NCBI GenBank assembly: GCA_003013855.2
Contig: ML058386.1
Span: 62,001 to 126,000 of the forward strand
Length of the DNA: 64,000 bases
Direction of reading: 5' to 3'
DNA from: Liriodendron chinense
Lineage: Eukaryota; Streptophyta; Magnoliopsida; Magnoliales; Magnoliaceae
In this document: piece by piece, positions 1 through 10,137 of the stretch
Layout: each line of letters opens with the position of its first letter
Position numbering within the stretch: position 1 is the first letter of the stretch
Notes under the pieces: model-generated
Database searches by the model: none
Seen by the model: the letters and a program-made list of their open reading frames with translations, nothing else
Told to the model about the DNA's origin: nothing
Made by a program: the position numbers and the translations under genes

Positions 1-1
1 T

Positions 2-486
2 GGGAATAAAGAGCTGACCTCTGGCGAGCTTTTCTCAATGTATTCCCTTAAGTCCTCGGGAGGTCAGGGACTTTATTATTTTTCTTCGATTCCGGGTCAG
101 GGTGGCTCGCTGGTTATTGGCTTGCCATCCTCTACTAAAACTTGGAAAAAGAAGTGGTTCTTTACTTCGGGGAACTGGGAGTCTTCATCGGACGAGCCTC
201 AACCCTTGGAGTACAGAGTCCGAGCTGATTTCGCTTTGCCAGGTCGAGCATCATTCTGACCTACCTGTCTTACTGAGACTTAATCATCATCATCCTTAGT
301 TTTTAATCCTTCTGATGATTGACTTCCTTTGATTGCAGCCATTGTGACTATCCGAGTAACTCTTTCGGCCGCGCAAGAAAGGCAAATCTGAGTTGCTAGG
401 AATTGTTTCATGGAAGAGAGGGACTTTCGTCACTTGATAGCTCTTGACTCTATTCGTGACTCCGGTTGGTAACCTGTAAACAGCTC
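2..486 (+). pseudogene. Relic L: 5' piece of Tat-type antisense gene (aORF)
   Basis: The frame starting at base 2 is open to about 259 and contains GLPSSTKTWKKKWFF and SGNWESS. These align with GKPSSNYPGWRKRWFY and SGSWES in the antisense gene of element B (10138-12307). This is the conserved N-terminal region seen in plant proteins annotated as 'putative gypsy type transposon' (Pfam Transposase_28, from memory). A GT..AG intron fits 243-338, the same position as intron 1 of the B gene. The next exon has stop codons and is cut at 486 by element A. The gene resumes at 19776. Its start lies left of the window. It is a dead relic of an older Tat-like element, not a cellular gene. Function of this protein family is not known to me. 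Confidence 0.72.
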
Positions 487-721
487 TGTTGAGCTCTTAA
501 TGTGCATATTCTAGCCCCAATTCATCACTCATTATGCATGGTTTCATGATTTAAAGACTAATCTAATGCATGGATTTGTGATTGTAGGAATAAGAGAGAG
601 AATTGATTAATTGAAGACTTAAAGATACTATTTACAAGTATTAAAGATCACAAGACCAAGCATAAAAGGATGGAAGAAAGAAGTTAAAGGAGAGAAGAAA
701 GAAGACAGGAAAATACACTCA

Positions 722-992
722 AGACCGGTCGTCCGATCGGTCGTCCATAGCGCAAGACCGGTCGTCCGACCGGTCCGACTACTCAATAGAAGAGGCCACA
801 TTGCCAAACTTCACTGGACCAGTTAAGACCGGTCGTACGACCGGTCGTTCACCACTCATACCGGTTGTCCGACCGGTCGGGCGTTCAACAGAGGAAGATG
901 AAAACTCTCTGGACATATTTTGCGCTTTTGAGACCGGTTGTGCGATCGATTGTCCAGGAGCTCAGACCGGTCGTGCGACCGGTCGTCAATGT
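722..992 (+). repeat. Cluster of GACCGGTC / CGACCGGTCG palindromes in U3
   Basis: About eight pairs of ACCGGTCGT and CGACCGGT lie in 270 bp, some with single changes (ATCGGTC, ACCGGTT). They sit upstream of the TATA box. The same motif clusters in the U3 of every Athila-type LTR in the window: A 3' LTR 6990-7204, Q 21680-21745, J 23608-23845, F 26291-26402, H 29461-29568 and 31187-31225, D 30706-30930, P 37600-37735, K 39372-39470 and 46135-46230. The role is unknown; a protein-binding array or a source of hairpin RNA are both possible. Confidence 0.85.
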
Positions 993-1074
993 AACAAAAC
1001 TTGTCCGTGAAGCTCCGATTTTCTCTACACAATTGTGCAATTCCTTGCGCAATCGGGAATCTTCCGCGCCAATC

Positions 1075-1082
1075 TATAAATA
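1075..1082 (+). promoter_or_regulatory. TATA box of element A 5' LTR
   Basis: TATAAATA followed by GGG, about 35-40 bp upstream of the conserved GGACGTGGGG motif. Equivalent boxes occur at the same place in J (23936-23942), F (about 27183), D, P, Q and K LTRs, which marks the U3/R boundary region. In the A 3' LTR the box reads CTATAAAAAGGG near 8102. Confidence 0.65.
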
Positions 1083-1242
1083 GGGCTTCTCCTCTTCATA
1101 CCGAGGCATGCTAGGACGTGGGGATCATCAAGGAGGCTTAGGAGACAGATTCTACTTCAAGTTTTCTTAGTTTTTCTTCCAGTTTTAGTAGTTTTTATGT
1201 TTTTAAGGCTTTTAGTTTAAGGATGTTAGAGATGAACTAAAA

Positions 1243-1264
1243 CCTCTTAGCTAGGGCTAAGAGG
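1243..1264 (+). other. Conserved stem-loop in R/U5 of Athila-type LTRs
   Basis: Arms CCTCTTAGC and GCTAAGAGG with a 4-nt loop TAGG; the flanking A and T extend the stem. The same stem-loop is at 8270-8291 (A 3' LTR), 24105-24126 (J), 29183-29204 (H), 30422-30445 (D), 36653-36674 (P), 38405-38426 (K 3' LTR) and 45176-45197 (K 5' LTR). Weakened forms are at 20727-20747 (Q) and 27344-27364 (F). It lies in the transcribed part of the LTR, so it could act as RNA. Confidence 0.8.
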
Positions 1265-2117
1265 TGAAGCTTTTGATTTGTTTTTGATGGATTGATGCAA
1301 CCTAGGTTTCCTTTTTATGTTTTAATTGAAGAATTTTAGTTTAATATGAGTTTGAATCAAGTGCTAGTTCAGTTTTACTTTGATCTCTTGATGACTCCGG
1401 GCTCATGTGATTCTTAGAGATTCTAAACTTAGTAACTTATCTTTTGAGCATTGGTTATGCTTGTGTAGGTCATTGATCTATCATTGACTCCGGGCATGGT
1501 AGACCCTTTGATTGCGTTGTGTACAATGGCCCAATCTTCATGTGGGAACTCATTCAACTAAAGTTCTTATCTTTTGTTATAATCTGAAATAGTTGTTTGC
1601 TGTTTGATTTAAATAGAGTTTTAATCATTGGTTATAATCAAGTTTAGTGACAGGATTTGATGAAAGCTATGGTTGTGAATCTCAACTAGATTGGAAAGAG
1701 GCTTGGCTTATACAATTGAGTGTGCTCAAGGCCTGAGCATTGTTGTGGGAATTGAATAAATGAATAAGCAACTATTTTAGACAATTGTTGATTGAACCGC
1801 TCTATATTCCAATCGGATAGAGATATGACTTCGATTCCGATTGAGTTATAAGAGACCTAGTTGTGTTGATGCATTGAAACTTATAAAAAGTAGATCCTTG
1901 GCGTTCTAGTGCCTTTTTAGATTGAAATTACCTTACACTTTCACTGTTTAAACTCAAATCACTATTTTCCAGCTTTAGTTTTTAATAGGATCTCTATTAT
2001 AAGTTGTTTTAGATAAATTCTGAGAATACCCATACATAAATCTCTGTGGGAAAGATACTCGGTCTTTCCGAATTATTACCACTTCGCAATCCTATACTTG
2101 GGGAGTGAACAAGTTTT

Positions 2118-2134
2118 TGGCGCCGTTGCCGGGA
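2118..2134 (+). other. Primer binding site (tRNA-Asp type), element A
   Basis: TGGCGCCGTTGCCGGGA begins 6 nt after the LTR end. It is complementary over 16 nt to the 3' end of plant tRNA-Asp (CCCGGCAACGGCGCCA), the usual primer of Athila elements. The same site is at 24927 (J) and, on the minus strand, at 44301-44317 (K). Confidence 0.88.
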
Positions 2135-2732
2135 ATTTCTATGCGGTATTTTTAGAATTTTTTGAGATAGCCTTTAGTTGAGATTATGTTAAGATAGGTT
2201 TAGGATTTGTTTTTCTTTCTAGGGTAGGTTTTCTTTTAAAATCATAATATTAACTTATTTTTGTTTTGATTTTGCAGGATTTTAACATAGTTCTACAATT
2301 TAGGGATTTTTAGGAAGTTGAAGAAGAAGTAGGCATCTTAAGTTCTCAAATCAGGTTTTATCCTTCTAACCTTACTCTTTTTCTTCTCCTATTCATTCCT
2401 ATCATATTCATCTCTTGTAGAGTGGGTGGAGACTCCTTTTGGATCTCTGATAGGTTGGCCTTGTGCCACCTTGATTCCTATTGGTCGGCACTGCCGTCTT
2501 GGATCACCTTGTGCTCAGAGATTTCTCTTCTCAATCCTATTCCTCTTCTTTTTCTGCACTTTTCTCAAAAGACTCAAAGAGTGGGTGGGGAGTTCTCTAA
2601 ACCCCTATTGACCAGGAGAAATCGGTCTCTATCCTTGCTTCTGGCTCAGCCATTGCAAGACACCTTGTGCTTCGGTCTTAGAGAGGAGTAAAGGAAGGAA
2701 GGAAGAATTTTTTTTTTTTAGTTTCATCTTTT
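2135..2732 (+). other. Leader of element A, with a segment absent from element J
   Basis: Non-coding leader between primer site and gag. The first 220 bp and the last 30 bp resemble the short leader of J (24942-25110). Between them, roughly 2360-2710, lies about 350 bp with no match in J. It holds a short reading frame at 2422-2691. K carries the same extra segment on the minus strand (about 43740-44070), but there the short frame is only 60 codons and diverges after an indel, so protein coding is doubtful. Confidence 0.6.
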
Positions 2733-5589
2733 ATGATTTGCATGCCACATTGGGGTTGGGATTCTAATAAACGCCTCATTAGGGACGGAGTAATTGTTGA
2801 AGGCATTGATAAAGAGCCTCGTGCTAGAAAATGTCAAAATTTTCCTGAAATTACTAAAGAGATGGCTGAAAATAAACCAAATCAAGGGGCTAAATAACAT
2901 CAAAATCAAGCCCAAAACTTTACTGAATTGGATGAGAATGAAGTGGGGGATGTACCTCAACCTAGAACTTTACGGGACTATTTACAACCAGCTAGGACGA
3001 GTACTCCCTCTTGCATAATTTTCCCTCACAATGTGGGAAATATTGATTTTAAACCGGGGTTGATCCAACTTCTTCCCAGATTCCATGGACTCGACTCTGA
3101 AAGCGCTTATCTACACATTAAAGAGTTCGAAGAGGTTATCGCCACAATAAGCTACGACAATGTAACCAAGGATACTATAAAACTCAAATTATTCCCTTTT
3201 TCCTTGAAAGAGAAGGCCAAATCATGGCTACATTCCTTAAGGCCAAGGTCTATTGGGACATGGGCTGAGATGACTCGGGAGTTTCTAAAAAAATTCTTTC
3301 CTACTCATCGAACCAATGCACTAAGAAGGGCCATAATGAACTTCGCCCAAAAAGAAGATAAAACATTTTTCCAATGTTGGGAAAGGTATAATGAGTTATT
3401 AAACGCATGCCCACATCATGGCTATGAACGGTGGAGGTTGATTAGTTTCTTCTATGATGGATTAAACTCAACCATGCGCCAATTTGTGGAGATGATGTGC
3501 AATGGGGAGTTCATAAACAAGGGAACGGAGGAAGCTTGGGACTATTTTGACATGTTGGTTGAAAACACACAATCATGGGATACATCTAAGCTGATAAGTT
3601 CAAAACAATCCCAAGCCAAGGAAAAGGGAGAAATTTATGTTTTAAATGAGAAACATGATCTAGGTTCTAGAGTTGCTAATCTCACACGAAAGGTCGAGGA
3701 GATGGAATTAAGGAAAGTGGACACAACCCAACAAAGGGGGACGGTTGAAACTATTTGTGGTATTTGTGCTTCCAATGTGCATCAAACATCGGATTGTCCA
3801 ACAATCTATGCGTTTCGAGAACTTTTATATGAACAATCGACTGCTTTGAATAGTTAGCAATGACCTTTTAGTACTCCAAATTCAAACACGAACAATTCTA
3901 GTTGGAGGAACAACCCTAACTTCAATTGGGCGAATGGAACTAACCAAAGTAATCCTCAAAAGGGGCTCCCAATGCAATTTCCTATGGCCCCACCTCAAAT
4001 GCCTATAGAGGATACATTGAAAGCATTCATGGAAGGCTAAGCTCAAATAAATCAATCCAACCATACGATAATGCTTGAGCTTAAAAATTCGGTGGAGGAA
4101 ATCAAGGCTTGTTTAAACACAAGGGAAGGGATTCTTCCGGCCCAACCCCTACCAAATCCGAAATCACAATGCGAAATAAGCGTGCCTAGTTCCTCCAACC
4201 AACACATGGAACATGTTAGGGCCATCACCACTCTTAGAAGTGGTAAAACTATTGAAAAATCCGACCCGGTGAAGGCCTTAACGCCTAATGATTCGGTATC
4301 TTCCAAAGAGGATGACGGACCTAGAACCGCCATGAATGAAAAAGAGCCATTGAAAGAATACAGGCCCGTTGCTCCATTCCCTCAACGCTTGATTTCAACC
4401 AAACCTCAAGATAAATATCAGGAATGTTTGGAGGTTTTTAAGCAAGTCAAAATCAACATCCCACTGTTGGATGCCATTAAACAAAGATCGTCATATGCTA
4501 AATTCTTAAAAGACCTTTGCACGGTGAAAAGAAAAATATATGTGCAAAAAAAGGCATTTTTGACAGAGAATGTAAGTGCCATTATAAATCACGGGATGCC
4601 CAAGAAATACAAAGATCCCGGTAGTCCGACAATATCATGCGTAATTGGAGACTACCGGGTGAAACATGCTTTACTCGATCTAGGGGCAAGTGTGAACTTA
4701 ATCCCCTTTTCGGTCTATGAACAATTGGGTTTAAGTGAATTAAAACCCACCAAAACCACATTACAACTCGCTGACCGATCGATTCGTATTCTGAGAGGGG
4801 TGATTGAGTACGTTCTTATCCAAGTTGACAAGGTCTACTACCTGGTGGACTTTATTGTCTTGGACACACGACCCATGGTTAATATTGGCCCTCAAATTCT
4901 TGTTATACTTGGCCGCCCATTCCTAGCTACATTAAACGCTATCATCAATTGTAGGACTGGGGTCATACAAATGTCTTTTGGCAATATGACGATTGAGTTA
5001 AATGCTTTTAATATTGACAACCAACAAGAGGATGAAGATGAGGAGGTCCACGAAATAAACATGATCAATTCTATTGTGGAAGATGAGTCCCTCTCACCTT
5101 TTTACTTCAGTCACTTAGACGAAGACGTGACTTACTCCCTTGATAAGAACGATGATGTGATAGGGGATATGGTCACACCTTTAGAGTCGGTATCGGCATA
5201 TGACGTTAGCCGAGAGAAGAATGTGGAAACAATACTTTGTTGTGCTGAGAAATCAATTCATATTTGCACACCTCTGTGGATCATGCATACCGAACTCTAC
5301 CAACCCTGGGATGATCCATACTTGCAATATCAATGCCTAGGAAAATCTGAATGGAGACATATTTTTTCTGACAAACATGATGGTGTCTCCTTTTATACAT
5401 GTGGTGAAAACATTAACGAACCCGCTGAAATTCTTTTTTGGGATTTTCAGTGGCTTATCTAGATCCCTCACACACATGTATATTGTAAAGCAGGATATTG
5501 GATGACTTTATTGCAAAACCTGTTGATCCATCTAATGATTCTGCTTGACTTTATGCTTTTGAACGAGTTATTGGGATTAACCTCCTAGT
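2733..5589 (+). pseudogene. gag: gag-protease of element A, interrupted by stop codons
   Basis: One long frame relative to K. The gag part (about 2928-3857) has the Athila capsid core, with RFHGLDSESAYLHIKEFEE, LKLFPFSLKEKAKSWL, RPRSIGTWAEMTREFLKKFF and QCWERYNELLNACPHHGYE. A canonical C-X2-C-X4-H-X4-C zinc knuckle follows (CGICASNVHQTSDC). The aspartic protease lies in 4071-5086, with LLDLGASVNLIPFSVYEQLG as active-site region; DLGA in place of DTGA is usual in Athila. Stops lie near 2895, 3855, 3864 and 4038, plus one at 5460-5462. From about 5090 the frame enters a segment not found in H, ending near 5589 at a sequence homologous to the end of H pol. No RT, RNase H or integrase is present. 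Confidence 0.85.
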
Positions 5590-6738
5590 CTGACGGAGGA
5601 TGATTTTTAATAGTTTTCCTAGAATGATATCCCATTAGGATTTGCTTTGATCAGTCGATTTAGTTGTGAAGTAATCCATCTCCAAAAGCTAATCTTGTCA
5701 TGAAATATATTCCTCAGGTGATATCTCTCTTTCTCACTCCCTTTATTTTGTCATTGCTCTCATATGTTGCATTCATTATATATTTTCTAACATTGAGGAC
5801 AATGTAAAGTTTTGGTTGAGGGGTGATCGATCCCTTAGATGAATCCACTAGCTTTTGTGACATTTCGAGCAAAGATGTAGAAATTTTTTGACTTTTCTAA
5901 AATTCAAAACTCTTTTGAAAAACTTTAGTTCTATGCATTCGAGATGATATAAGTATAAGAAAAGGAGACACGAAGTGAGTGAGGTTGCAAGCTTTGAACT
6001 TCTCTTAATATATAATGGTTTTATATGTGAATTCTCCTATTTTTATGATTGATAGAAAATTTGAATACTTTTACACCTAGCTCACATTACACGATTCTCA
6101 TGATTTGAAAGGATTATGTGATTTGTGGATTAGCTAGACTTTGATTTAAGGTGTTGAGAAACCAAGCTGGGGTACTTTGTCCATCCTTGTCCATGGAAAA
6201 ATAACGAAAGATATGGATTTTTAAAAATTCTTTCTAATGTAAAAGAAAAAGGAAAGGAAGGATGAAAATCGGGAATGATGGAGAAAATGGTGGAAAATTC
6301 TGAAAAGGGCTACCTATTTACCAACCGGGGGATGGTCTACCCGTAACCAAAGCCGGAAATGGGACATAGTGTGAAAATCATCGGAAGGACGGTAAGGCAA
6401 ATTCCTATCATAGGCTTGTTGTTGCTCTATACATCTTGAGATCTATAGTTTAGTTGATCTATGAAGAAGATAATCCCGAAAACTCATGTGATGAACTTTC
6501 ACTATGCACACTAGGTTGAACTTGTTCGAATTCTTCTATTTATCAATCAATCAGCGGGAATTTCATATGGACACTCATTATGTTTTGAGAATACATAGTT
6601 TCAACCTCTATCACCTAATTTTTCTGACTTTTACACTTGTGTGTCTTGGGATGTATAGAAGAATAATCTCTAAAGGAGAGTTGGGTTTTGGAGAATGAAA
6701 CTTGTTTCACTCATGTTTTGCTCGGGACTAGCAAAATG
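5590..6738 (+). other. 3' non-coding block shared by A, K and H
   Basis: About 1.15 kb without a convincing gene. Recognisable blocks include a match to Athila 3' regions around GGTACTTTGTCCATCCTTG (about 6172) and ACCGGGGGATGGTCTACCC (about 6324). K (39710-40853) and H (31475-32606) carry the same blocks in the same order and at nearly the same total length. Because the pol-less elements keep this block, it probably contains sequence needed in cis, for example for packaging or reverse transcription (inference). A short frame at 6504-6698 is not conserved. Confidence 0.65.
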
Positions 6739-6752
6739 CTAGTTGGGGGGTG
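6739..6752 (+). other. Polypurine tract, element A
   Basis: CTAGTTGGGGGGTG lies directly before the 3' LTR. In K and H the same place reads GGTTGAGGGGTG and GTTGGAGGGTG (minus strand). It would prime plus-strand DNA synthesis. Confidence 0.75.
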
Positions 6753-7204
6753 TCTTGAGCTCTTAATTATGCATATTCTAGCCCCAATTCATCACTCATT
6801 ATGCATGGTTTCATGATTTAAAGACTAATCTAATGCATGGATTTGTGATTGTAGGAATAAGAGAGAGAATTGATTAATTGAAGACTTAAAGATATTATTT
6901 ACAAGCATTAAAGATCACAAGATCAAGCATGAAATGATGGAAGAAAGAAGTTAAAGGAGAGAAGAAAGAAGACAGGAAAATACACTCAAGACCGGTCGTC
7001 CGACCGGTCGTCCATAGCCCAAGACCGGTCCGACTACTCAACAGAAGAGGCCACATTGCCAAACTTCACTGGACTAGTTAAGATCGGTCGAACGACCGGT
7101 CGTTCACCACTCAGACTGGTCGTCCGACCGGTTGGGCGTTCAACAGAGGAAGATGAAAACTCTCTGGACAGATTTTGCGATTTTGAGACCAGTCGTGCGA
7201 CCGG

Positions 7205-7427
7205 TAGAGCTGGACATGAACTAAGTTTAACCGTCTGGATCGACTCGGATCGACTCGGTAAAACCATGTTCGAACAGAAGTCTTATTGTTCAAACTTTGT
7301 TCGAACACACATGGTGTGTTCGAAAAAAAATTCAATTCAATTTCAAACACAGTCCTGTTCGACTCGACTCAAACTCGAACTCGACTCGAATATTGATCGA
7401 CGCAACTCGACTCGTTCGTTCGACTTG

Positions 7428-7510
<83 letters not shown>

Positions 7511-8001
7511 AGAAGAAGAAGAAGAAGAAGAAGAAGGGTGGATGACAAATAAATGTGACTGTGAGCCCAGGAAGTTTTCAATGGTGGACATCATTCTCCT
7601 CACTGTTTCCTGTGGTGTGGTCCATTTGAGTTTTGTATCTGCCTCATTTCTTATTTAATGCCTTAAAAAAGCTGTACAAATGGATGGACGGAGTGGATAA
7701 GACAAATACATCATGGTGGGACACACAGAACGAAAAAATCGGTATTTACTATTCAGTAGTAGAAAAAATATTTTCAAGCGAAAAAAGTGAAATTGATCAA
7801 ACTTGTTCGAACTCGTAAAAATTGTTCAAAATCCATATGTTCGAACATGTTCGAACATGATTGGGCTAGACCAAATTGAGTTCGAACAGAGCCATCTTGT
7901 TCGAATGTTTGTTCAAACATTGTTCGAACACACCCACTCAAGCAGTTGAACAATCCGATCTGGTCCATGTTCGACTTGGATCGGATTGTTGTCCACCTCT
8001 A
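7205..8001. mobile_element. hAT-like MITE in the 3' LTR of A
   Basis: Ends TAGAGCTGGACA and TGTCCACCTCTA form terminal inverted repeats of the kind seen in plant hAT elements (TAGRGNTGG). The flanks GCGACCGG (7197-7204) and GCGAGAGG (8002-8009) fit an 8-bp duplication with two changes. The 5' LTR of A lacks this segment at the same place. The 797 bp encode no transposase. Both subterminal regions are packed with GTTCGAAC/TGTTCGAACA motifs, which look like transposase-binding repeats, and the centre holds a microsatellite. Confidence 0.75.
7431..7534. repeat. Compound microsatellite (AT)n(GA)n(GAA)n
   Basis: An (AT) run at 7431-7488 continues into GA repeats (7489-7509) and AAG repeats (to about 7534), inside the MITE. 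Long frames across it on both strands come from the repeat alone. Confidence 0.95.
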
Positions 8002-9175
8002 GCGAGAGGTCGTCAGTGTAACAGAGCTTGTCCATGAAGCTCTGATTTTCTCTGCGCAATTGCGCAATTCCTTGCGCAATCGGGAATCTTCCGTGCCAAT
8101 CTATAAAAAGGGCTTCTCCTCTTCATACCGAGGCATGTTAGGACGTGGGGATCATCAAGGAGGCTTAGGAGACGGATTCTACTTCAAGTTTTCTTAGTTT
8201 TTCTTCCAGTTTTAGTAGTTTTTATGTTTTTAAGGCTTTTAGTTCAAGGATGTTAGAGATGAATTAAAACCTCTTAGCTAGGGCTAAGAGGTGAAGCTTT
8301 TGATTTGTTTTTTTATGGATTGATGCAACCTAGGTTTCCTTTTTATATTTTACTTGAAGAATTTTAGTTTAATATGAGTTTGAATCAAGTGCTAGTTCAG
8401 TTTTACTTTGATCTCTTGATGACTCTGGGCTCATGTGATTCTTAGTGATTCTAAACTTAGTAACTTATCTTTTGAGCATTGGTTATGCTTGTGTAGTTCA
8501 TTGATCTATCATTGACTCCAGGCATGGTAGACCCTTTGATTGCGTTGTGTACAATGGCCCGATCTTCATGTGGGAACTCATTCAACTAAAGTTCTTATCT
8601 TTTGTTATAATCTAAAATAGTTGTTTGTTGTTTGATTTAAATAGAGTTCTAATCATTGGTTATAATCAAGTCTAGTGATAGGATTTGATGAAAGCTATGG
8701 TTGTGAATCTCAACTAGATTGGAAAGAGGCTTGGCTTATACAATTGAGTGTGCCCAATGTTAATGTCAGATTTTGTAACGAGATCCTCCGGCTTTTCTCC
8801 TTCGCTCCAGGAGGGATTTCCACCACCAGACCTGAAGCAAGACAGCGAATAAGGGTGGCTGGGGACCAGCCGTTAGCCCTCCGACGCTTAAGTTAGGCCA
8901 CAGAAGAGAAGCCAAGCAAAACGGGACCAAGATTGAATGATGAGTACGTACCTCCTCTTCAAGGGAGCCATCCCCTTATATAGATCTGAAACAATCCAAT
9001 CTGTTACGTGAGATGTCGAAATCCCGTTGATGTCGCATACGATACTGAGAATCCGCTGATTTCATGGGATAAGATCCTATCTTTTTAGTCAGATCCAACC
9101 CAATGATTTATTCCAACAATCACGCCCCTAGATGGTAATCCCTTGAAATCCGGCTGGATCCGGCCGGAAGCCATA

Positions 9176-9339
9176 GTTGGAGTCATAGCCTCCGAAAAGG
9201 AAGGAGACGCCCGTAGCTGGGAGTCATGGCCTCCGAAAAGGAAGGAGACGCCCGTAGCTGGGAGTCATGGCCTCCGAAAAGGAAGGAGACGCCCGTAGCT
9301 GGGAGTCATGGCCTCCGAAAAGGAAGGAGACGCCCGTAG
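9176..9339. repeat. Tandem repeat, four 41-bp units, in B 3' LTR
   Basis: Unit contains GGAGTCATGGCCTCCG and GGAAGGAGACGCCCGTAG. Four units here against three in the other LTR (18886-19008). The first unit has small changes (GTTGGAGTCATAG) and the others are identical. Confidence 0.95.
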
Positions 9340-9509
9340 TAAAGCTGCTCGCAGGTTAAAATGTGGTCGCGAGTCCAAGTACATATTTTGGGTGTAATGT
9401 CTTTCAACGACTTGTGAGAAGGTCTGCTCGCGGATCAAGCTTTGCCGTATTTGACTATCGGTTATGAAGACTCGGGACTTGCGAATAGCTGCTCCGTATT
9501 TTTCAATCT

Positions 9510-9668
9510 ATGACTCTTGATCAGGTGATCTCGAGAGTCGAATGGACGTCCCGCACCTATCAAACATTCGACTCTCGATCAGCTAATCTCGAGAGTCGAA
9601 TGGACGTCTCGTACCTATCCAACATTCGACTCTCGATCAGATAATCTCGAGAGTCGAATGGACGTTCT
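9510..9668. repeat. Array of three hairpins in U3 of B LTR
   Basis: Three copies, about 58 bp apart, of an inverted repeat with arms ATTCGACTCTCGA and TCGAGAGTCGAAT around 8-10 nt. The first copy has a decayed left arm (GACTCTTGATC). The array recurs at about 19181-19330. Element C has a related array (51395-51545 and 61290-61440) with different spacers, so the inverted repeats are kept between subfamilies. Confidence 0.85.
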
Positions 9669-9714
9669 GGGCATTTCCGCGTGAAATCTTATCTCCATCA
9701 TTTTGCCTATAACA

Positions 9715-9735
9715 GATGCCCCCCAAGTCCTTGCC
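9715..9735 (-). other. Polypurine tract, element B
   Basis: On the minus strand the 21 nt end in ACTTGGGGGGCATC directly before the LTR start TGTTATAGGC. Element C has the same tract at 61212-61232. Confidence 0.8.
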
Positions 9736-9978
9736 GCCAAGAATTCTTAAGGAAAGGACTTAGCTCACTATCACATGAAACCGCTCGCTACCTTCATCGA
9801 GAACGACACCCCTCATGATGGGCTGAAATTAATGAGCGCCAGCTTTCCGCAGCCTTTTCGCTGATGGAAAATGAAGGGGCGCTCGCCACGTGTTTGAGGA
9901 GTTAATGGGCGTGCCTGCTCGAGCGTTGTGTCCAACGAGGGACTGCCACGTGCCATCAGATACGGCGGAATGATTGCC

Positions 9979-9986
9979 TATAAATA
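9979..9986 (+). promoter_or_regulatory. TATA box of the antisense gene in B
   Basis: TATAAATA followed by TACGGAGT, 159 bp upstream of the ATG at 10138. C has the same box on its minus strand (60961-60968), 164 bp from its ATG, with conserved flanks. It lies outside the LTR, between the purine tract and the antisense gene, so the gene seems to have its own promoter (inference). Confidence 0.6.
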
Positions 9987-10137
9987 TACGGAGTCCGCCA
10001 TTTCTTTGATTTTCTACAGAAGTTTTTTCGAAAGAATCCTGCGACCCTTTCTTTCCATTCTTCTTCCTCTTCCGGTGCTCAATCTTTCTTTTTCTCGGTA
10101 TACTTCCTTTTTCTTCTTCTTTTATTTTCATCTCCCC

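Larger units (their letters stand above)
487..2111 (+). repeat. 5' LTR of element A
   Basis: Starts TGTTGAGCTC and ends GAGTGAACA, directly before the primer site. The same sequence recurs as the 3' LTR from 6753. U3 contains a cluster of GACCGGTC palindromes (722-992), then a TATA box at 1075-1082 and a GGACGTGGGG motif at about 1113. Downstream lies a strong stem-loop at 1243-1264. Length 1625 bp. Confidence 0.93.
8758..9714 (-). repeat. 3' LTR of element B
   Basis: 957 bp, TGTTAATG...TATAACA as read on the plus strand. It matches 18468-19383 apart from about five substitutions and one additional 41-bp unit. A TATA box (minus-strand TATATAA) is at 8976-8982. Confidence 0.95.

Noticed and set aside
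2422..2691. 89-codon frame in the leader of A as a gene
   Set aside because: The counterpart in K is shortened and shifted by an indel, so there is no sign of protein conservation. Kept only as a leader feature.
4070..5086. DLGA in the A and K protease as an inactivating mutation
   Set aside because: H has the same residues, and DLGA is usual in Athila proteases.
6504..6698. 64-codon frame in the 3' block of A
   Set aside because: Not preserved in K or H although the DNA around it is.
7056..7603. Frames of 144 and 86 codons over the AT/GA repeat
   Set aside because: They are produced by the microsatellite (Tyr-Ile and Ser runs) and end within a MITE; no protein similarity.
8675..8896. 73-codon frame at the A/B boundary
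   Set aside because: It runs across the junction of the A LTR and the B LTR, so it is a by-product of insertion.
9176..9339. CRISPR-like array of direct repeats
   Set aside because: The 41-bp units are adjacent without spacers and lie inside an LTR of a plant retrotransposon.
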